Assembly (NCBI GenBank): GCA_036897485.1
Contig: JAYMTF010000118.1
Span: 1 to 51,910 of the forward strand
Direction of reading: 5' to 3'
From: Pelargonium nanum
Taxonomy: Eukaryota; Streptophyta; Magnoliopsida; Geraniales; Geraniaceae
DNA length: 51,910 nt
The position numbers and the translations under genes were made by a program. Shown piece after piece: positions 10,841 to 23,490 of this stretch. The notes under the pieces were generated by a model. The model had not been told where the DNA came from, did no database searches, and was given only the letters and a program-made list of their open reading frames with translations. Numbering within the stretch: position 1 is the stretch's first letter; every line of letters begins with the position of its first letter.

Positions 10841-11894
10841 GCATTATTTGAGTAGCAGCTTCGTAAACAGCTTCAGAATAATGCATCCCATCAACCGTAC
10901 ACCTCGGCCCACAATTCCAACTCAATGATTGAACATCCAGCAAGAAAAGCGGCCCTCCCGTTTGGCGCAAGAGCTTACTCTTACGAAGCTCTTGATCATA
11001 CGCGTGCCAAAGCTCATCCGTCATCTTCTCCCTCTTCTCCTCCGTATTCAACATCCCGTTTATCAGCATTGGCATGCCAAGCCAAAACATGTGAGGCGAT
11101 CTCACAGACCCGACACGCCCGTTTTCCATTGCAGGCGAATCCGCGCCCACCTCGGGATAAAATGGCAACAATTGCATCATAGCACTCCTCAACAACTGCA
11201 ACGAAATGCCATAATCCACCGCATTCGTGATGTGAAGCATATGCCACAAACCCGAACCCATCACAACCACATCCGGATAGTTCCGATCCTGCTTCAACTG
11301 CAATGCCATATCAGTCAAATTCGAAGCATAAGGAGCCCAAACAAAATCAAATTTCAACCCAATTTCACCAACAACAATCTTGTAATCACTATGTCTCTTA
11401 AACAAATCAGCCCTCGCCGACTCCATTTTCTCCGAATCAAGAACCAAATTCAAAACCGCCAGCGCCACCAACCTCGCCTGAGAATCGCCGGCAACCACCA
11501 CCCACGAGCCGTTCAACAGATCCAAAACATCAATTTTCTTCAACCTCTGAAACTCGCACTCTCGAACCCTATTCGATCTCGTCCAATTCCAAGACTCCTC
11601 GTACCGATTCAAAGAACCATTTACACTCACAGGCTTCACATCCCAATCAATCTCGTGCAACAGCGAAATGCACGGATCGCCGGTCTCCACCACCATGACC
11701 GTCGACACCGAGGACACGAAATCGGAAATCGAAGGAAAATACGGAGTCAAGTGGACACCGATCGCGAGAGTGATGAACAGAGCTCCACTGAAGAACAGCA
11801 TCTTGTTACGGCTCAAGTGCCAACCCGCCATCGCCATCGGCACGAAGAGCACCACGCACGCCGCCAATAAGCCGAATTGGACGGCTCCTAGCAT
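10803..11894 (-). CDS. AXY9: AXY9-like polysaccharide O-acetylation protein (PC-esterase/TBL-related)
   Basis: Golgi type II membrane protein. In Arabidopsis AXY9 is needed for O-acetylation of xyloglucan and xylan and is thought to pass acetyl groups to TBL transferases. It is one uninterrupted 363-codon frame. An N-terminal hydrophobic region (about residues 5-50, with GWHLSRNKMLFFSGALF) supplies membrane anchoring. The GDS esterase motif lies at 136-138 in VVVAGDSQARLVA, and the DxxH motif at D335-H338 in CTVDGMHY, so both catalytic elements of the family are intact. The start codon at 11894 fits the conserved MLGAxQxGLLAACVVLFVP beginning. A telo-box-like AAACCCTAATCC lies upstream on the minus strand near 11965-11980. 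The last codons and 3' flank are tandemly duplicated downstream. Identification is from remembered similarity along the whole length. Confidence 0.88.
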   Translation of the reverse strand: MLGAVQFGLLAACVVLFVPMAMAGWHLSRNKMLFFSGALFITLAIGVHLTPYFPSISDFVSSVSTVMVVETGDPCISLLHEIDWDVKPVSVNGSLNRYEESWNWTRSNRVRECEFQRLKKIDVLDLLNGSWVVVAGDSQARLVALAVLNLVLDSEKMESARADLFKRHSDYKIVVGEIGLKFDFVWAPYASNLTDMALQLKQDRNYPDVVVMGSGLWHMLHITNAVDYGISLQLLRSAMMQLLPFYPEVGADSPAMENGRVGSVRSPHMFWLGMPMLINGMLNTEEKREKMTDELWHAYDQELRKSKLLRQTGGPLFLLDVQSLSWNCGPRCTVDGMHYSEAVYEAATQIMLNALLIESHQKL

Positions 11895-12060
11895 CGAATT
11901 GAGAGCTCGGATGGGAGATTTTCACATCTGGTGGAGCGAGACTGAGAATCGGAGAAATGGGGGTTAGGATTAGGGTTTGGTGGAAGATTCGATTTGTTGT
12001 GTGGATTGTGAACAAAGGAACACTATAGAGCTGATAGCGATGGGTCAACAACAGCACCGC

Positions 12061-12514
12061 CTGCTAATTTTTTTTTTTTTTTTTCGCTGCGAAGAAGAAA
12101 CAGAAGGTGGAGAGTAATGGCACTTCGCTAACGTGCGCCGTAGCTTAACGGTGAAATTGTCGGTTATGTTTTTGAATAGACGAAAATGCCCTTTACCAAA
12201 TAAACAAATTTTTAGAAGGGAAATTGTTTCACTTTTGAGCCCTAACTATTCAATTCGATTTGAATTAGTACATAATTCATTTTTTGGTTTGATTTATGTT
12301 CGAAATATGTTATCTTATTTTGAATTTGTCTAATTTATGTAATGTAGATTACGATTAACTAGAACGTGAGACTCAAATTATTTCGACGTCTGTTTTTAAA
12401 TAGTTATACTGATATTGCCTTAAGCTTAATGAACCTATGAAGCAGAACTAAAAAAATAGGATCATTTAAAACAAAATTGTATAGTTAAAAAATATGGTGA
12501 TTTCGTCAATTGTC
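12061..12514. other. Intergenic, no gene seen
   Basis: A poly(T) run at 12067-12084 and AT-rich sequence. The segment AATAGACGAAAATGCCC (about 12173) recurs near 12815 and, in diverged form, near 13284, so a short dispersed repeat is present. No coding region is supported. Confidence 0.45.
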
Positions 12515-12660
12515 TTTTTTTTTTTTAAAGTTGAGCTACACAATAGGGGGTAGCTCTCCCATTTTAACCCAAAATCTCGCTCCACCCGACGCAATGAGAT
12601 TTGAACCAACGATCTCCCACATGAAGATATGTGTTTTGACTATTGCGCCACCCCCTAGGG
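12515..12660 (-). mobile_element. tRNA-derived SINE, minus strand, poly(A)-tailed
   Basis: Read on the minus strand, the element starts near GGGGGTGGCGCAATAGTC (A-box-like), has a B-box-like GGTTCAAATCTC about 50 bases further on, and ends in 12 A residues (poly(T) at 12515-12526 on the plus strand). This is the plan of a plant tRNA-derived SINE. I could not find a convincing target-site duplication, so the head boundary is approximate. Confidence 0.65.
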
Positions 12661-13440
12661 GGCCTTTCATCCCTAGAATATACAATTTTTTTCCAGAAAA
12701 ACTACATTAATTTAGCTAACTCGAAACTTCAAAAGTACCAACCTGTCTTGGTAAATCATACTAGTTTGTCATTAGAGTTCTCTAACAAAAATTTACATTG
12801 GGAAGAGTTTTAAATAGACGAAAATGCCCTTTGACAAACAAAGAGCTATAAATTTTCCTTTTTGAGTAATCGGTTTCAATAGAGTTGCCCAAATATGTAT
12901 ATGTATAGGGATTGAAGATCCTAACCCAAAAATTATTTGATTTAAGTTAAGCCACCAATATAATTATGACACCTCATTTAAAATGCTTGGATCTAGCGGG
13001 TCGCTCCGCTCCCACTAATTCACTTAAGTGGGTAAATAGGTATTTTAATGTAGTAGCAAGCTCACATTGGCTTGACTTAAGTTAAGTCAAAAAATAATCG
13101 GCTTAGAATCCTTATTCTCATATATATATATATATATATATGAGTTGGATTGAGTATTAAATTGACAAAAATGTCCTTTATCCAATAAACAAATTTTAGA
13201 ACCGACAATATTTATCTCATTTTTCTTTTTCAAAAATTTGAGATTAATTGAGTTGACTAAAAAATAAGTTGGGAGGAGTTTTGAATAGACCAAAATGCCC
13301 GTTGGCCGTTACAGAGTTTCTCATCAAACTGTTTCATAAAACCAAAAACACATCAAACAAGGAAACGTAAAATTTTCCCATTTGAATTTCAATTCACATT
13401 CCTCGTATAAACTCAGTCGCTCACGCTATCATGCGCCAGG
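12661..13440. other. Intergenic between SINE and histone H4
   Basis: AT-rich with a (TA)n run at about 13122-13142. No gene is seen. The segment at about 12940-13090 has GATTTAAGTTAAGCC and TTGACTTAAGTTAAGTC words, which form an imperfect inverted pair about 130 bases apart and may be a small decayed MITE. Confidence 0.35.
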
Positions 13441-13458
13441 GGTACAGTTTAACCAAAA

Positions 13459-13785
<327 letters not shown>

Positions 13786-13888
13786 TCACTGAGCTGAGCC
13801 TTGAAGAAGATACGGAGATCGGAGAGAGATAGAGAAGGAGATGCGAAGGATTGGAAGGGTTTTGTGGAGGGAGATCGGTGGAGATTGA

Positions 13889-13960
13889 TATTTATATGTG
13901 TTAGGGGGTTTTGAAATTTTGGCGGGTTTTTTTTGGGTTTCTTGAGGTGGATCCGTGGGA
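13889..13960 (-). promoter_or_regulatory. H4 promoter: TATA box, E2F-like site, octamer-like element
   Basis: On the minus strand ATATAAATA (13889-13897) is a good TATA box about 120 bases upstream of the ATG. TTTTGGCGGG (plus-strand orientation, 13917-13926) fits the E2F consensus. CCACGGATCC (about 13949-13958, minus) differs by one base from the plant histone octamer CGCGGATC. Together these match S-phase control; actual cell-cycle expression is inferred. Confidence 0.6.
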
Positions 13961-14052
13961 GGTGTGGTTTTAGCCGCTGGATTGAGAATGGACGATTGAG
14001 ATCTGATGTTGATTGTCTCTCCTCGGATCCTGAAATTTGGCACAGTAAACAC

Positions 14053-15895
<1,843 letters not shown>

Positions 15896-16174
15896 TGATG
15901 GATTTGTGTGAAGCTTTGGGGGGATTGGGGAGAGAGAGCAACAATAAAAGAAAAATGGTGAAACAATTAGTTTTGTTTTTTGCTTTTTGGTGCTTTGTGT
16001 TTATGTGGATTTCTAATAAAATTTGTAATTTCTCTCTTATTTGATATTCTTTCAACATTGTGTAAATAAGGGGTGGCAGTTCACGTTCAGATACGTTTGA
16101 TAGCAGAACTGATGGTTTAATAACACGAGTTTGGGTCAAATTTGTTCAAATTGTTAACCCAAAATACCCATTTT

Positions 16175-16221
16175 AATATAATTTGACATATTTTTTTTAA
16201 AGAAATATAATTTGACATATT
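16175..16221 (-). mobile_element. Tiny insertion flanked by an 18-bp direct repeat
   Basis: The 18-bp sequence AATATAATTTGACATATT occurs at 16175-16192 and again at 16204-16221. Between them are 11 bases, which on the minus strand read TCTTTAAAAAA. The structure resembles a LINE-type insertion reduced to its poly(A) end. Confidence 0.45.
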
Positions 16222-16229
16222 AGAAAGCC

Positions 16230-18000
16230 AAAATTGCATCAACTTTATTTACTCGTCCGAAACTATGACAAGTAACACACAAAAAGCTCAATTTGATGGT
16301 ATTACATAAGAGAACATAGCAAGAAGGCCCAATAGTGTAAACCCAAAATATTATATAGCATTAAAATCAGATTTTGGGCTTTCCATAAAGGCCCAATATT
16401 TTAAGCCCAAATATATATATTTTTAATTTCATATATATAAGTACTACAATTTTATTGTAAGGATGTGAAAGTGAAACCTTAACCTTAAAAGCTAAAAACA
16501 TAATCTTAAAAGCTCGACGTTTCAAAGAGTGCATAAATATTTTACAACTTATTTTTGAAAATAAATAATTTGTATAACCTAGAACTTGGACACTAGATTG
16601 TTTCTTCATTGGGTATACATGGGCATGGTTGTTGTTCATGTTTTGTTTTTGTCAATGACAATTGTTGGGTAACATATTTCAAATGTATGTTGACATATTT
16701 AATGTTAGTGACCAATGAGACCCCATGCCCATGACTTCATATCAAAGCCTACCAATCAAAATTACACAAAATTAAATAATATTATAATTGAATATTTAGT
16801 AGGGGAAAAAAACTAAGAAAATGACCCACAACACCACAATATGTTTCCTATCTAAGATGCAACCCACAATACATGTGTTCTCTACAAAGAAGCCATTTTC
16901 ACATGCATTGCAATATTGCATGGCCACTAAAAAAAACTAGAGCCTTCTTTTCTTTTCATTCTCATTTTTCCATGTCGCATGTTAAAATGATTGCTAAATT
17001 GTATTTCTCATATTTTCATACCGTTAGAATGATTGATATGTTATTTAGTTCCACGCTCTCGTCAATAAACGTGTGTTTATCGTATTTGATGTTTGGAATT
17101 ATGACGAACGTACAATTTTTAAAATTTTAAAGTTTGAGTCACTTTTTGTGATTTGTAGTTTGAATATAATTCTTTAACAAACAAGTTGGAGAGTGTACTA
17201 AATAGCTATATTAATTGTAAATATTTATATAACAAAAGAGTTATGCTAACAAAATAAATTATTTTAATATTCAAGGTATTAAAGGGTAATTTTAGTATTA
17301 ACATAACATGTACATAGGCTGTGTTTTGTGTGAGTAACAAACATTATTTATCGTAAAGCAAGATATGAATAAATCACGTGTGTTTTGACACACGTGTATA
17401 AGCATAGATCATGTATCGATAGCTAGTTTTCTTTTTTTTAAATAAAGTAATGTCAGTGACGTATCTACTTAAATAAAAACGTTTAATTGTAAGTCTTTCC
17501 GATAATATATACATATGTTACTAATCAATTTAATTTTTGTCTACCTCAAGTCTTTTCATTACCGACATGAAAATACAACAACAAGAGACAATTATGTTTT
17601 GTACCATACAAGGAGAACGTGTGTAGTCTTGTTGTTGATGGTTCAATAAGTTTGGTTATTTTCACTGCAAATATAAAATTTAATTTATGCTAGTAGATTT
17701 TTGAGCATTGGATCCTATACAATACATGCAATAATTGAGCCTTTTGAGATCATTGTGAAGCTAAGGTTGAGGATGATTTGTTAGTATTTATTGTAGTTAA
17801 GGATCATATTCTTGCATGCATGCATGTACTTGTGTTTGGAAATATGGAAAAATGTCCAAATACAAAGGTTTTGAGTTTTGATGATGATGTGTTCAATAGA
17901 TTGATCACTAGAAGCATACAAAAAAATAATAAGGGCACAATTTCATGGAATAAATGAGTGGTTAGAGTTGATTTAGGAAAAATAGGAATAGCTATTACTA
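16230..18000. other. AT-rich intergenic DNA, no gene seen
   Basis: Open frames are short and compositionally random. A GCATGCATGCATG run near 17815 contains overlapping RY (CATGCA) words. I saw no RNA gene. Confidence 0.5.
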
Positions 18001-18010
18001 TGGTTAATTA

Positions 18011-18193
18011 CTACATTTTTTTTTATCAGCAACGAGACATCATACTCAAAATAACAATGTTTCTCACTCCCTTTGGGAGCGTCACCCTAAACCTCACCCC
18101 ACAAATCCCACCCCATACCTTCGACATGCAGGCTCGAACTTGAGATCTCAGAGGAAATCCAAAGTGATATTAACCACTTGGCCCAACATTTCT
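18011..18193 (-). mobile_element. tRNA-derived SINE with perfect 10-bp TSD
   Basis: On the minus strand the element begins AGAAATGTTGGGCCAAG, with an A-box-like GGCCAAGTGGTTAAT and a B-box-like AGTTCGAGCC. It ends in a run of nine A followed by TGTAG. TGGTTAATTA flanks it on both sides (18001-18010 and 18194-18203), a perfect target-site duplication. It is a separate family from the copies at 965 and 12515. Confidence 0.75.
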
Positions 18194-19419
18194 TGGTTAA
18201 TTATTAAATTATTAGATTTTGTTACAGCATGTTATAAATTACTTTTATGTCAAAATGGTGTTTCAGATATCGACATGTCATTAATAAAAAATTTATTACA
18301 TTTTCTCGATTTTCAGTACTTCAAAATTTGTCCATCGCACAAATTGTTACGGTTCTTATCAATTTAAACAAACTCGCATAACAACGATAATGAATTTTTT
18401 GTTTTGTTTTGCAATGGTCAAAATAATGTTAAGTTATTTAGTTGTAACTTATAAGTGAGTAAAAATTATCAATATTGATAAAGTTATGGTCAAATCAATT
18501 TGCTAATCATATCATATGCTCGGCTATTTAAAATGATAGTACTAAACTTTTGTCAACTTTTACAAAAAACAATAAAAATCGAGTTCAATCACTAACTTGA
18601 TTTTCAAAAAATTCAATCAATATGCTGTCAAATTCAAGTTAAATCAAAAAGTATTTTAATTCGTACAAACATTAAGACAAAGTTTAGAGTAGGTTAGTAG
18701 CCTAAAATGGACAATTTTGGAGGCATGAGTGTGGTGTCCCAATGCTACATGAATCAAAGACATAAATTATGTGATGGTGGGCAAGAGATTTTCCAATTTT
18801 AGGGTCCAAATCAAACCCCATATGTCCCCAATTGTTTCACAAACATTACACAAACAAAATAAATAGATAGAAAATAATAATAAACATCTTGTATATTCCA
18901 AGAAGACACTAATGGGTGGTGAGGGAAAGCAAATGGTGGGGCTCTACATGTCAACAAAAATCACATCCAAGTCATATACTCTCAAGCTATATATTTTTTT
19001 ATAATGCATGAGAGAAGTTAACATTTGTAAGTGAATTATTGATTTAGACCCATTGAATAGATTGATAAATATATTGTACTATTATGAAATATTTAAATTT
19101 ATACATAAGAAAATTTGATTTCAGACTCTTTTGTACGTAATTATATATTATAGTTATTTTTATGTCAGAAATTCCGATAATGTTTAAGTTATATTTTTAA
19201 TAGTAGATCAATGATTTGAGTACATAATATAGTAAAGTGAACGTAATTTTTTTACTATTTGTAACATCACAGTTATCCTTCCGCGTATGTCGTTATGCGA
19301 TGTGCTTTTATATTTCTCTAATGGAGCTAATTGCTAGACCCGTATGAGTGAAACGATTGTAGAATTTAATTTTTTTTAATTGATGTGTCTTGACTTCATT
19401 GCTGACGTATGTTAAACCA

Positions 19420-19690
19420 AATTTTAAGTCCAAGTCAATAAGTTATCAATTTAGGTTATAATAATTTTAACAATTTAAGTGAGTAATTATTATTTTTAAC
19501 TATTTGAGTCTAAGTCAACAACTTATATGAATTTAAATTGCGTAGACTTGTAATGTAAACGTTCGTACTTATATAGATATTGCAATTTCCAACTATAGTA
19601 GTCAAATAAATTTTAAAAAAAATTAGTGAGTAATTATTATTTTTATTCACTTAATTGAGTCTAAGTCAATAACATAAAGTTTCAAATTAT
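19420..19690. repeat. Degenerate ~147-bp tandem repeat
   Basis: GTGAGTAATTATTATTTTTA occurs near 19478 and again near 19625, a spacing of about 147 bp. Each copy is followed by TTGAGTCTAAGTCAA; a third, more diverged AGTCCAAGTCAATAAGTTATC lies near 19427. Confidence 0.5.
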
Positions 19691-20167
19691 GTAAAAGTTT
19701 ATTGTTTAATCTATTATCATTTTCATGTAATAATGCTTTAATTAGTCTATAAAAATTTGAAGTGTTCAATTTGCATAATTTGTGGAGTGGAATTGACATA
19801 TTTGACATTTGAGTGAGAGACATTACTCATTTTCTCCTCCTTTTCTTTTGGGACAATGAAATGAATTGGAAAAAGAAAGTGCTCATTTTAGATTGTGACA
19901 ATTTGTTTCTATCACTGCTAATAATAAGCTAAAAGGACACACAAAAAGAAAATTGAAAATCACCCAAAAGAGCCAACATGATTCCAAGACTTTTAGTAGA
20001 CCCAAATGTTTCATTACCATGATACTAAGAGTTTGTTTGATTTTTTCACATATTTCTTTATAAGAGACGTTGCGTCAAAATATTTATATACATTTAAAGT
20101 TGCAAATATTTAAATTATTCGATTCGACGTGAACTGTTTGCTTCTGCATAATCAAATAACAAAACCA

Positions 20168-20290
20168 TGTTGTATCTTTCAGCTTCGATTCATGTTGCTC
20201 GAACCCATGTATTGCATTGGGTTGAATCATTTTGTACTTTTATTCTCCCACTTCTGGTATTAATAAAAGGTAATGCTTGCTTAAAAAAAA
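20168..20290 (+). mobile_element. 5'-truncated LINE end with 14-bp TSD
   Basis: The 14-bp sequence AAATAACAAAACCA occurs at 20154-20167 and 20291-20304. Between them are about 123 bases that end in a poly(A) run preceded by ATTAATAAAAGGTAATGCTT, which looks like a LINE 3' UTR. No LINE protein remains. Confidence 0.7.
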
Positions 20291-20392
20291 AAATAACAAA
20301 ACCAACACGCAAATTTTAGAAACAATTCAAATATCAATTCAACTTCTAGAATTAATTTTTAAAATGAAGTTGTGAATTCAATTCAATAACTT

Positions 20393-23280
20393 AATTAGAT
20401 AGCTTATCCAAAAAAAATCTCAATTAGATATTTATGAATAATCATTGATACTAGTATTTACAATAATAAATTCATGAATGTAAAATAATAATTAAAATAT
20501 TTTTTTATAAAAAAATGATAAATTGCTTATGATTTTCTTACTATATACTTCAACAATTTAATTCTCAATCAATGAATCAATAAGTTGATATTGAAAAATT
20601 AGGGTCAACCTATAGAATTTATAGCTTCACATGCTAATTTCTTTGGATTCACTAAATCCAAGAGCCCACAATGTATTTGTCTCTATTTATTTCAATTCAT
20701 ATATTTTTTTTTGGTGGAGTCACATCTGAAATTTTAGTAAAATAAATGACAAAATTAAATATTTCAACTCTTCTGAGTAAAATAACAATTTCTTTTTTAA
20801 TTTCACATCTATCATTTTCAAGTAGAAATATGAAATTTTGTTTGATATATTCACCCATGAAAACATTTTTTAAATGAATTTTGTAAAACTCCTAATTAAG
20901 CCCACCCCATTTTTGGGTCGAATTAGACATCTTTGTTATGATCTTGAAAGAATCAACTAGAAATTCGAGTTGAAGTTGAAAATTTGGATTTCAGATCGAA
21001 TACAAGTCGTTTTTTTATTTATCAAGATCGGGACGAAAATACCTAATATGACTCGAAAGAGATGCAACTTCGTGCGAGCCGTCCTCAAATTCGGTTGTAT
21101 TTATTTATGCAACCCAAGTTCATAAAATCGTGTGTTGGTTTTGAGTGCCCGCATATTCCAGTCATATGTCTAGGCTTATTTCATTATTCGGTTTGAACCA
21201 ATTTTTTTGAACCCAACCGGCAGGTTTTTGTAATGTTCTAACTTCAACCTTCTCCATTATTTATCATTAAATTAATTTAAATTCTACTATTTTTACTGCT
21301 AAAATATAATTGTTCACTCCAACCGCATGATTTGAGAAATTTTGGTCCAAAGTTTCTTAAAAATTCGGTTAGTTCATGTACCGATACATACCCTTAAAAA
21401 ATAATAGAGTTGAGACTTTAATAGTGGGAATTGAATTTTATTATTCCTTGCAATAAATGAGAATATATATGGTATTTGTTTTATTGTGTTGGTTCTCTGA
21501 AAATGGAATATAAGTTATTTAATTTATGTGATTTTTTATTTTGTTTAAACCCATATTGTATATGAACTAATATGAACAATCATTTTCTTCGTGCCTTGGA
21601 GAATCTCATTCCAGTTCCGAAATAGACATTGGAATAATTTTTAAATATATATTTATGTGTTTTTTTAAAAGGAATTTAAAAATATTTATTCGAACTTAAG
21701 GAAAATATTTATTTGAATTAAAAACACTTAAAATGTCACAATTTCTTAAAAATTCAATTGAAAATAAATAACATCTCATAAATTTCATCACCATTATTAT
21801 TATAATAAAAAATTAACAATTAACTCATTTTCCCTCTTTCTTTTTAATTTTTTTTTGCACTTTCAAATTCTCGAATTTATTGCACATTCCTGTATAATAG
21901 CTTTGTCTAAAATGCACTGAATTTTAGTACTTTGTTACGTTTTTAAAGGTTTACCACCAGAATTTAAGCCTAAATTCTGTCCATAAAAATAATTTCAGAT
22001 CTGAAATAAAATAATAAAATAATAATTTATTTTACTATATTTCCCCCACTATTTTCAGGTGATACTTTTTTTTTTGTCTCGTGCAACCTATATATTTCAT
22101 TTCCAACAATTACTAAGAAAATAATATATATATTTTTTTTCTGAAAGGATAATATATACAGTATTTTTTATGTTAAGAAACAATAAAACAATGAATATGC
22201 ATTAATTTCGAATTCATGTATAAACAATTTTTACCAAAATATTACTATTTGAATAGTCAAACTTTCCCACACAGAAAATTAATTATATAAAATTACAATT
22301 TATTTTGTCCAAGTTCATTGATTGCTTACATGGGTTGCTAAATTTTTTCAAACCAGATACATCATCTACAATTTTAAAAATATATCAATAAATCAGTGGG
22401 ATTAATTTGATCAAAATTCAGTTTTTGATTAGATTTAGTGAATCAAAACCAGCTTTTGATCAATCAAAATTTATTCAGTTAAATAAAAAACAATATCTAA
22501 TCTAATTTTTAAAGAATTATAATAGTAGATATCTATAATGAACATAAGTAAGAAAATTTGAATCCAATTCATTGTCTATGGACAAAATTTTGAGCATGTA
22601 TTAAATAATTAGTTTTAACGGGTACGAACAAAAGATAACGTTTTTAATCAAATTTATTTACATATATTTTATATTTTAAATTGATCCTCAATTTATTATA
22701 TGTTTATATTTAGTCCATTAGTTTCATTTTTTTGAGAAAAATTGATTTTCAAGTACACAAGAATATGCATCATAGAGCTAGCAAATCGGGTTTATGAGTA
22801 ATGTTATTTCAAATTTTTAACCTAAATTGAAAAAAGTGCGGGTTCCATGTTGAATTTTGAGTTTTACGAATAAAAAATAAATGTCAATTAATTTTATATG
22901 CATGCGCATTGTGTGAGTATTGAAAAAAATATTTTTAAAGCAAAAGTGTTAGAGGGACTAAATTGAAAGAAAATTTATATTCAAGATCAATTTAACACAT
23001 AATAAATATTAAAAGGACCATTTGAAAACTATATAAAAAACTGTTAGTAATTGGGTGTACACGTGCGTATTGTGTGAAGCTTACTTGTTCTGTTAAATTG
23101 ACCTTCTCTAATCTCTGAACTGCACTAATTTCCAGAGTGAACACAAAAACACAAACCAGAAGAAGAAAAATTCACATTCACATTTAGATCACAACCCATT
23201 TTCTTATACAAAATAAACACCAAAACCCATTTTTTATTCATTAGTTTTCCCATCAAAAATCAAATAAAAATCTATTTTTT
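20393..23280. other. Gene-poor AT-rich DNA with two more possible micro-insertions
   Basis: No gene is seen. AATTAGATA at 20393-20401 and 20422-20430 flanks GCTTATCCAAAAAAAATCTC. ATAATATATA at 22121-22130 and 22149-22158 flanks 18 bases that on the minus strand read CCTTTCAGAAAAAAAATA. Both resemble very short poly(A)-ended insertions, but in such AT-rich DNA chance repeats are possible. Confidence 0.4.
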
Positions 23281-23420
23281 ATTATATATATATATATATA
23301 TTTATTTTATCTCTCACTTTCTCTCTTCTCTGCAAAGCAAAGCAAATCAGCAGAATAAGCATCTTCTTGTTCTGTCTCTCCTTCTTCTTTTGCTCTGTGA
23401 AAGCTTCCTTTTTGGGACTC

Positions 23421-23427
23421 CAATTTT

Positions 23428-23467
<40 letters not shown>
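23421..23467. repeat. (CT)n microsatellite in the PRAF 5' leader
   Basis: A CT run with one CTAT interruption lies just upstream of the PRAF start codon at 23491. An (AT)n run lies further up at about 23284-23300. CT tracts of this kind are common in plant 5' UTRs. Confidence 0.85.
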
Positions 23468-23490
23468 CATGTAATTCTCTGCAACAAACA

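Noticed and set aside
10929..11870. Long plus-strand open frame (313 codons) opposite the AXY9 gene
   Set aside because: It is the antisense shadow of a recognised, conserved minus-strand gene. Its translation is rich in H, R, N and P with no domain.
17812..17828. GCATGCATGCATG as a regulatory RY cluster
   Set aside because: No gene lies within several kilobases downstream, so no function can be tied to it.
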